Positions 15,877 to 21,102 of a DNA stretch of 21,102 bases are shown here, one piece after another. The stretch is from Nitrososphaerota archaeon (GTDB lineage Archaea; Thermoproteota; Nitrososphaeria; Nitrososphaerales; Nitrososphaeraceae). Each line of letters starts with the position of its first letter. Position 1 is the first letter of the stretch. Location: positions 1-21,102 of the forward strand of contig VBPR01000204.1 in NCBI GenBank assembly GCA_005877345.1, given 5' to 3'. The notes under the pieces are model-generated. The model was not told the origin of the DNA. It searched no databases and saw only the letters and a list, made by a program, of their open reading frames with translations. The position numbers and the translations under genes were made by a program.

Positions 15877-15885
15877 TATTTAAAA
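15877..15885 (-). promoter_or_regulatory. TATA-like box for the small zinc-ribbon gene
   Basis: The minus strand carries tttaaatag centred about 28 bases ahead of the ATG at 15852, indicating a leaderless mRNA. Confidence 0.45.
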
Positions 15886-15945
15886 GTCTCGTAAACAAAG
15901 AACATAACAAAAACATAAATCAGCAAGAGGCATTGAGTTTATTTA

Positions 15946-16392
15946 TTGAAATCTAACACTAAATGCATATTCTGCTCTATTATTAATGATGAACTAAAAG
16001 CTGTCAGGATATACGAAGATTCACTTTTTGTTGCATTTATGGACAGGTATCCAATTAATACTGGACATACTTTAGTACTTCCAAAGAAACATCATGAAGA
16101 TATTTTTACAATGGATGACGCAGAAATTGGAAAACTATTCTTAACTGTTTCATTCCTAGCAAAGGGAATTGTAAAGGCATTAGACGCAAAGGGACTAAAT
16201 ATCGGCCAAAATAACGGAAGGGCGGCAAATCAAATAGTACCGCATGTTCATGTCCATATTATACCAAGATACAACTATGACTCACCAAATGGAAGGTGGC
16301 CGTCAAGAAATCTCATTTCAGATGAAGAACTAGACAAGATTGCCCAAAAAATAAAATCATCTCTGACAGTAAACGGCATAAAAATAAATTAG
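15946..16392 (+). CDS. HIT family nucleotide hydrolase/transferase
   Basis: A 148-residue protein matching the histidine-triad family in full. The zinc Cys pair is CIFC (7-10); YEDSLFVAFMDRYPINTGHTLVLPKKH is the nucleotide-binding sheet; GLNIGQNNGRAANQIVPHVHVHIIPR carries the catalytic triad His100-x-His102-x-His104. HIT enzymes hydrolyse phosphoramidate or Ap(n)A-type nucleotides by a nucleotidylated His intermediate. The start is TTG at 15946 (MKSNTKCIFC), as no ATG or GTG precedes the first zinc cysteine. It is divergent from the small zinc-ribbon gene and convergent with aRF1. Confidence 0.9.
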   Translation: MKSNTKCIFCSIINDELKAVRIYEDSLFVAFMDRYPINTGHTLVLPKKHHEDIFTMDDAEIGKLFLTVSFLAKGIVKALDAKGLNIGQNNGRAANQIVPHVHVHIIPRYNYDSPNGRWPSRNLISDEELDKIAQKIKSSLTVNGIKIN

Positions 16393-16406
16393 TATACGTG
16401 TATGAG

Positions 16407-17060
16407 TTAATGTGAAGGCTTGAAACGTAAAAGTGCGCCAATATTTCCTAAACTCATGAGTTGAGCACCTTCTTCTGTTTTTGATGAAATTACTTCCATC
16501 TTGGTACCACTACTAGCAGATAATTCTTCAAGGAGATCGACAATATCTTTTTCTCTAATTTCAATATCGTCACTTCCGCATTTGGAACAGGATTTTGAAA
16601 ACTCTTCTTTCTTTACATTGATCAAATTGATTCTTTCAACAAACTTTTCCTGAGTGTTTCCACATTTATTGCATTTAATCTCCAAATGCATGTATGCTAT
16701 TTCGTCCGTAATAATCAATGTGTCCACAATTCCACTTTTCAACATTTTTAGAACATCATGAATTCCATATACGGCTAATCCTTGATCGGAATAAACTTGA
16801 CTCATAAATTTCTTGATAAGTTTTTTTTCGTCTAATAATCTGTACTCTGTTATTATTCCCTGCTCGTTTACCTTTTCCAAAATTTCCCGAACTCCTTCGC
16901 CCCCAGAATATGAGCTATCAAGTGTCGCAAGTACGCTACTTTGCAGTCTATAATCAAGATATTCCTCTCTCAAAAAGTTTTCCTTTGTTGGACCTGGTCC
17001 GCCTACAATTAAACCGTTAATTTTGTGTTCATTGATAAAGATTTTTTGTGCATGATCTGC
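16407..17060 (-). pseudogene. prf1: Peptide chain release factor aRF1, C-terminal part (interrupted)
   Basis: The listed ATG-started part is 16407-16973, but the frame is open back to about 17060 and reads DHAQKIFINEHKINGLIVGGPGPTKENFL, which belongs to the middle domain of archaeal aRF1. The C-domain follows: LATLDSSYSGGEGVREIL, then a CNKCGNTQEKFVERI...CSKCGSDDIEI zinc-ribbon-like insert and ISSKTEEGAQLMSLGNIGALLRFKP, the family's standard ending. The C-domain recruits partner factors (aIF5B/ABCE1 in archaea). This half is intact; it is in the -1 frame relative to the N-terminal half. Confidence 0.85.
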
Positions 17061-17647
17061 AGTCTTTCAAATCTTCTTGCAGACTGTCCTCCTTGTCGAT
17101 GCTTTCCAGCAACTCCCGAAGTTAATGTATCTATCACTTCCCACCTATCTCCCGTGAGTATCCCTAGACCTGCTTCCTGGCTGTCTATGGCAAGCAGGCC
17201 TATCACTTTCTCATCCTTGAGCATATCTTTGATATGATCTGTCCAAAAATGGTCGTCGCATCTGTAAAGATTAATCTGAATTGGTTTTGGTGGTAGAACT
17301 GAATAAAGCTCTATCTTCTCATTTCCTATTCCCTTACTATTAGGGATGGCTCCACAAAAGATAGCAAGTCCATTATCTGGCGTTTCCTTAAACAATTTAA
17401 GATGCTCCACTGTCTTACTCAATGCATCCTGTACATGAGTTCTTGTTAAATCAGATTTTATATTAGATGCAGTGCCAGATTCATTTCTGAGTTGGCCTAT
17501 TACTTCAAAAATTGGTCTTCTTGGAGGAACATATACTGTAACCAATTCGGTGCCGTGACCAGCAATGTTTGATAGTTGATTTAACATCTTGGTTAGTTTG
17601 TATCTCTTCACAGAATCCCACGTTTTTTTGTGGGTGTCTAGACTCAT
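17009..17647 (-). pseudogene. prf1: Peptide chain release factor aRF1, N-terminal part (interrupted)
   Basis: aRF1 reads all three stop codons and releases the nascent chain in the ribosome. Present here are the N-domain stop-recognition motif TASNIKSDLTRT (NIKS), the YxCDDHF segment (LYRCDDHFWT) and the catalytic GKHRQGGQSARRFERL (GGQ). Directly after ERL the frame goes off family sequence and ends at TAA 17009. Homology resumes in the -1 frame with DHAQKIF. By recollection of family sequence, about 12-13 residues of the helix between ERL and DHAQ (a segment like REMxLNxYFxRVA) are absent, so the lesion at about 17057-17062 looks like a deletion of 3n+1 bases (roughly 37-40) and not a single missing base. 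aRF1 is essential, so an intact copy or an assembly fault must be considered. Confidence 0.85.
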
Positions 17648-17674
17648 TTCTAACAGTATGACATCTTTAAGTCA

Positions 17675-17684
17675 ATATAATATA
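17675..17684 (-). promoter_or_regulatory. TATA-like box for aRF1
   Basis: The minus strand reads tatattatat 28-37 bases before the ATG at 17647, so the promoter region of the interrupted release factor gene looks intact. Confidence 0.45.
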
Positions 17685-17740
17685 AGGTTAAGGCTATCGT
17701 TTTGCGCATTTTGTCGTCTAAATTATGTCCTATCCCATTA

Positions 17741-17750
17741 CTATAAAAAT
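17741..17750 (+). promoter_or_regulatory. TATA-like box for the XRE-CBS regulator
   Basis: The sequence ctataaaaat lies 27-36 bases ahead of the ATG at 17777. Confidence 0.5.
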
Positions 17751-17776
17751 ACGAGTTCAGAATAGGTAATCAGCAG

Positions 17777-18334
17777 ATGCTTCCTAGAATTGATTACATA
17801 AAGCAAGGAAGGATGAAACTGGGGTTGACTCAACGTGAACTGGCATCTCTGTCTGGAATTAGCACGTCTATGATAAATCAAATTGAATCAGGACGATGCA
17901 AGCCCAGTTACGATACGGCTAAAAAAATATTCGAGGTACTTAGTTCTCAAGAAGGAAAAACCTCATTGAAGGCCGGAGACATATGTAGTCATGAGGTGAT
18001 TTCAGTGCAGAAAGATGAGAAATTGGAAGTAGCGATAGAAAAGATGATGAAAAATTCAATTAGCCAAATCCCAGTTAGAGAAGATTCTAAAATTGTTGGC
18101 CTCGTAAGCGAAGATGTCCTGGCTAGAAAGGTACTTGAAAGTGACGATAAGAAAAACATCCATCAGGTACCCATTTTGCAGATAATGGAACCCCCTCCAC
18201 CAATAGTTGATATATCAACACCCGCTAAAGCACTAATTCCACTTGTAAGATTTGCGAAGTGTGTACTCGTAAGTCGCAAAGGAGAGATTACAGGAATTAT
18301 AACCATAAGTGATACCTTAAAAATGGCAGAATAA
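17777..18334 (+). CDS. XRE-family HTH regulator with a CBS domain pair
   Basis: A 185-residue protein. Residues about 7-60 form a Cro/C1-type helix-turn-helix (RMKLGLTQRELASLSGISTSMINQIESGRCKPSYDTA). Residues about 68-125 are CBS 1 (ICSHEVISVQKDEKLEVAIEKMMKNSISQIPVREDSKIVGLVSEDV), and about 130-184 are CBS 2 (ILQIMEPPPPIVDISTPAKALIPLVRFAKCVLVSRKGEITGIITISDTL). CBS pairs bind adenosine ligands (AMP, ATP, SAM), so this is probably an energy- or methyl-donor-responsive transcription factor. The arrangement is common and conserved in archaea. It is divergent from aRF1, 129 bases apart, so it could regulate that gene as well as itself (inference). Confidence 0.9.
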   Translation: MLPRIDYIKQGRMKLGLTQRELASLSGISTSMINQIESGRCKPSYDTAKKIFEVLSSQEGKTSLKAGDICSHEVISVQKDEKLEVAIEKMMKNSISQIPVREDSKIVGLVSEDVLARKVLESDDKKNIHQVPILQIMEPPPPIVDISTPAKALIPLVRFAKCVLVSRKGEITGIITISDTLKMAE

Positions 18335-18343
18335 TAATCAGAC

Positions 18344-18472
18344 CTAATCTCTCAATTTTTCCAAGCCAACGCAGCAATCTGCATTCTTTAAACAATTTTC
18401 ACAAATATTTATTGCGCATCCGCTTGGTAGTATATCCTCACATAAGGCGCACTTTTTTTGAGTTTCATTCAT
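18344..18472 (-). CDS. Short cysteine-rich (zinc finger-like) protein, 42 residues
   Basis: ATG 18472 to TAG 18344, convergent with the XRE-CBS gene (9 bases between stops). Seven of 42 residues are cysteines: C8, C11, C19, C24, C27, C33, C34 (KKCALCEDILPSGC, then NICENCLKNADCC). The CxxC-x7-C-x4-CxxC-x5-CC spacing fits one or two zinc knuckles. Such cysteine spacing is unlikely in non-coding AT-rich DNA, which is the main support. No function can be read. Confidence 0.6.
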   Translation of the reverse strand: MNETQKKCALCEDILPSGCAINICENCLKNADCCVGLEKLRD

Positions 18473-18585
18473 TATGGATATGATATTCCAGTGCCTGATA
18501 TATATTTTCAAGCACTCACGTAATTATACTTTAATGCTATTCCTTAGCTAACAAACAAATGAATTTCAATTCAATTCATAAATTT

Positions 18586-18720
18586 TCAAATCATTCTACG
18601 TTTCTTCTTCGTGTCATTTGCTATCCATTTTGTAACCAATATCAAGCCAAACACTGGAAAGCTACCGATAAACAAATATGGAAATATGGCAAGGAAGATT
18701 GATGGATGAAATAAGTCCAT
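18586..18720 (-). CDS. Short single-pass membrane protein, 44 residues
   Basis: ATG 18720 to TGA 18586. The protein is MDLFHPSIFLAIFPYLFIGSF..., hydrophobic from about residue 8 to 31, followed by a basic end (KWIANDTKKKRRMI), as expected for a small membrane protein with a cytoplasmic positive tail. Codon-level evidence is limited by the length. It sits between the Cys-rich gene and the FxLyD-type protein on the same strand. Confidence 0.5.
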   Translation of the reverse strand: MDLFHPSIFLAIFPYLFIGSFPVFGLILVTKWIANDTKKKRRMI

Positions 18721-18805
18721 AAGTAGTACAATCTACAATGGCATAATATATCTTCCTACCAAATTAAATCGCTTCTTAACATTCTTACCATCCGCAGTAA
18801 GAGAA

Positions 18806-19525
18806 TCATGACTGTTTTGTTACATATTGATCCGAATCTATTGTCAAAGAATAATTTTTGATTTTAGAAGATTGAATCTTATCATCCATAACTATTGTAA
18901 AACTTGCTTCAGTATGCGAAGTCATATTGTTGGGTTCAGCAATTGCACTCGATAGACCAATTATTTTACCATTGTTGTCATAAAAAGATGCAATTGCAAG
19001 AACATTAGTTGCAGTTTCGTTACCCACATTTGAAACTCTTCCACTAACATAATAATATCCAAATATATCGGGTTTGGATTTTGAAGATGTTACAACAATG
19101 CTATCTGGCTTCTGATTTCCAACTTTACTAGTAAAATTTAGAGCATAGTCAGAAAATTGTTTAGATTTATCCTTATCCAGAAATATTATTTCAAAGGGCG
19201 AAATCTGGCCGGTATTTAATGAGCGTACTGAGGCTAGTCCACTTGCATTGCCTATGTTTTGTCCGTTTTTGTCAATAAAAATAGCATGTATTGCAACATC
19301 GTACTGGGATTCATTTGAAATATTTCTTATCTCACCAAATAAGTGGATAAATCCACTTTGATCGGTTATGGTATTTGTTTGTAATACCTTGAAATTCTCC
19401 AGTGAGTAGGCCTGACTACTTGTAAGTAAGATCAATATCCCAGAAAAAAGCAATACCATTTTTGGGATGAATAGATTCGAGGAATATGAAAGAAAATCTC
19501 TAAAATATCTTATCACAATAAACAT
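18806..19525 (-). CDS. Exported protein with two FxLyD-like domains
   Basis: 239 residues as opened from ATG 19525. The start at residue 23 (MVLLFSGILILLTSSQAYS) gives a cleaner signal peptide and may be the real one. The mature protein holds two related beta-sandwich repeats, LFGEIRNISNESQYDVAIHAIFIDKNGQNIG and VSGRVSNVGNETATNVLAIASFYDNNGKIIG, each with the 'G-x-(V/I)-x-N-x-(S/G)-N' start and a 'D-x-N-G-x-(I/N)-I-G' turn typical of FxLyD domains. It acts outside the cell, probably as a structural or binding protein; ligand unknown. Confidence 0.75.
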   Translation of the reverse strand: MFIVIRYFRDFLSYSSNLFIPKMVLLFSGILILLTSSQAYSLENFKVLQTNTITDQSGFIHLFGEIRNISNESQYDVAIHAIFIDKNGQNIGNASGLASVRSLNTGQISPFEIIFLDKDKSKQFSDYALNFTSKVGNQKPDSIVVTSSKSKPDIFGYYYVSGRVSNVGNETATNVLAIASFYDNNGKIIGLSSAIAEPNNMTSHTEASFTIVMDDKIQSSKIKNYSLTIDSDQYVTKQS

Positions 19526-19587
19526 CTCAAAAATATTGGTACATTGAGGGAATATATTTTTCTTTCAAACCAATTCCTCTATGCAGA

Positions 19588-20057
19588 TTAATGATTCTTT
19601 AACAGAAAATCTGCATAAACTTTTTCGTATTGGTAGGCAAGTGACAAATTATCATTCGAGAGTTGATCTTCAGTTCTTTTCCCGTAATCAGATAATTCTT
19701 GAAATGTTCATAACTAGCTGCCTCTGATTCCAATGATCTAATAAATGAATTCTTGATATTTTCATGTCCATTTGGAACAGTAAGATTTTTTGCTTCATTT
19801 TCAAGCTCTTCAAATTGAGGCAAATATCTATCAGTAATAGTTACCATTGTCAAATTGTCGTGCTTTTTCATATTCCATTTTCCAACTTCTTCCTGATATT
19901 TTCTTGTCAGTTCTTGCGACTTTGATACCCAGGCGCTGAGTGATTCACTGAAAACTTGTATATTACTTTTAAAAGGATTAAAAAATATTGCCAAAACTAT
20001 TGATACCACTACCGCAGCCGATATTATGATTCCAAAGAGCGCCTTTTTGGAATTCAT
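19588..20057 (-). pseudogene. Membrane-anchored helical protein, frameshifted near its C-terminus
   Basis: ATG 20057 opens MNSKKALFGIIISAAVVVSIVLAIFF, an N-terminal membrane anchor (about residues 7-26), followed by a helical, charged extracytoplasmic domain (LSAWVSKSQELTRKYQEEVGKW, ESEAASYEHFKNYLITGK). As given it ends at 19599 with an unlikely tail (MIICHLPTNTKKFMQIFC). Adding one A to the A-run of the gggaaaag site (about 19677-19680) restores KRTEDQLSNDNLSLAYQYEKVYADFLLKNH, a far more coherent amphipathic helix ending at TAA 19588. A one-base homopolymer loss, real or from sequencing, is the simplest reading. Family not recognised. Confidence 0.6.
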
Positions 20058-20181
20058 TTATAGTTTATCCGATGCATTTAATAATAAATAGTTTTTCAAA
20101 CCATAAAATAACAACCTTTTGAAAAAAAGCAATGCATTATAAATCCTCAAGAGATTTGAATATTCGTCATTTGGAATTCAA

Positions 20182-21102
20182 TTACTGTCTATCAAAATCA
20201 ATAATTTCCTTTTTTTTCCATGAAGTATACATGCTATGATCTGTAAGCTCGACATCATATAACTCAAAAATTTTGTTTCTCAGATTATCTGCATCTTTAA
20301 ACATTTTCTGAGCCCTAAGCTCGTTTCTCTGGTCAATCATCTTTTCGATTTCTTTTTTAGTATCAATATCAATCTCTGCTATCTTAACACCCATGATATT
20401 CATTATGGTATTTACAATAGGTAGTGCTATATCAGACATTGCGGTTGTTAATTTTTCAGACGAGCTTAAATTGTTTACATACGATACTAGTTTCATAAAC
20501 GCTGATATTGCTGATGAAGTATTGAGATTGCTATCTAAATATGACATAAAGTCATTGAAATAGTTATAGCATTTTCTTTCAAATTCATCGATATCTGTAG
20601 ATACATTTTTTATTGTTCTAAGTTCGTAAATACAATGCTCGATCTGTCTCCATTTTTGCAATGATTCATGCAAAATTTCATCATTGTAGTCCATCGGTTT
20701 TGAATATTGGGAGGATATTAGGTACAATCTAAGTACATTAGCTCCCCATTTTTTAAGAGCATTCTTAAGGAGAATCATATTTCTGAGGGACTTTGACATC
20801 TTCTCTGAATCGATTGTTATCATACCTACATGCATCCAAACTTTTGCAAGTTTCTTTTCGTTAAACGTTTCAGATTGAGCGATTTCATTTTCGTGATGTG
20901 GAAATATGAGATCAGTACCTCCCCCATGAATCTCTATTTCATTACCAAGGAACTTTGATACCATGACAGAACACTCGATATGCCAACCTGGTCTTCCTGT
21001 TCCCCAAGGGCTTTCCCAAGATGGACTATCAAAAGAAAATTTCCATAGAGCAAAGTCTAGTGGATCCTCTTTTAGAGCATCAACTTCAATTCTTGAACCC
21101 TC
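20182..21102 (-). CDS. cysS: Cysteinyl-tRNA synthetase, C-terminal part (5' end outside the window)
   Basis: The frame is open from the right edge through 21102 down to the TAA at 20182, giving 306 residues. It is not interrupted, although the first internal ATG is at 20964. Class I synthetase landmarks: EDPLDFALWKF, SPWGTGRPGWHIECSVM (Cys-binding and zinc region), GGGTDLIFPHHENEIAQ, and the ATP loop KMSKS in IDSEKMSKSLRN. A helical anticodon-binding domain and a charged C-terminus (ELTDHSMYTSWKKKEIIDFDRQ) follow. It charges tRNA-Cys in the cytoplasm. The N-terminal HIGH half lies beyond the window. Confidence 0.95.
   Translation of the reverse strand, partial: EGSRIEVDALKEDPLDFALWKFSFDSPSWESPWGTGRPGWHIECSVMVSKFLGNEIEIHGGGTDLIFPHHENEIAQSETFNEKKLAKVWMHVGMITIDSEKMSKSLRNMILLKNALKKWGANVLRLYLISSQYSKPMDYNDEILHESLQKWRQIEHCIYELRTIKNVSTDIDEFERKCYNYFNDFMSYLDSNLNTSSAISAFMKLVSYVNNLSSSEKLTTAMSDIALPIVNTIMNIMGVKIAEIDIDTKKEIEKMIDQRNELRAQKMFKDADNLRNKIFELYDVELTDHSMYTSWKKKEIIDFDRQ

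Noticed and set aside
16990..17110. Programmed -1 frameshifting in aRF1 (analogous to bacterial RF2 autoregulation), helped by the A6 run at 17042-17047.
   Set aside because: No canonical slippery heptamer is present, the stop is not at the shift site, and about a dozen conserved residues appear to be missing, which a frameshift cannot explain.
20964..21102. A break at the start of the cysS frame (first ATG at 20964).
   Set aside because: The frame is continuously open with family sequence (GRPGWHIECSVM) to the window edge, so the gene is simply cut by the window.

Overview
The window looks like chromosomal DNA of an AT-rich ammonia-oxidising archaeon (Nitrososphaeria, perhaps Nitrosocosmicus-like; the genus is inference). 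The pointers are an archaeal-type release factor aRF1 with NIKS and GGQ motifs, a cupredoxin-like and two PsbP-like secreted proteins, FxLyD-type exported proteins, an integrase of thaumarchaeal type with a C-terminal zinc ribbon, frequent TTG starts, and TATA boxes about 25-30 bases ahead of several starts. No rRNA, tRNA, CRISPR array or insertion sequence was seen.

Left part (1-4.4 kb): the 3' end of an unrecognised gene; a broken exported protein with cupredoxin-like and PsbP-like parts; a helical protein with a possible HEPN motif; a frameshifted secreted SNase-type nuclease with a C-terminal Excalibur-like calcium motif; and an exported protein of unknown function.

Accessory part (4.5-11.56 kb): a promoter followed by an overlapping terminase small/large subunit pair, with no portal, capsid or tail gene nearby. 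Then come a surface protein with 10-residue repeats, an exported PsbP-like protein bracketed by 39-bp direct repeats, a zinc-ribbon protein divergent from a rightward cluster of three small genes, and a convergent tyrosine integrase. The integrase is damaged at both ends: its reading frame continues upstream of its first ATG without a start codon until it abuts the stop of an alcohol dehydrogenase, and its C-terminus is frameshifted at a near-perfect tandem repeat. This is best read as a decaying virus-derived integrative element.

Right part (11.56-21.1 kb): core and cellular genes, namely a zinc-dependent dehydrogenase, a VOC protein, ilvD, a zinc-ribbon protein, a HIT hydrolase, aRF1, an XRE-CBS regulator, two unlisted short genes (a 42-aa Cys-rich protein and a 44-aa membrane protein), two exported proteins and the 3' part of cysS.

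The outstanding feature is the density of lesions: about nine reading-frame breaks in 21 kb. They include a 13-bp perfect tandem duplication, a 15-bp repeat with a one-base offset, probable single-base indels, in-frame stops and an apparent deletion of roughly a dozen codons in aRF1. Essential genes (aRF1) and biosynthetic genes (ilvD) are affected, so either the assembly carries errors or extra copies exist elsewhere. Calls of 'pseudogene' here mean 'interrupted as given'.
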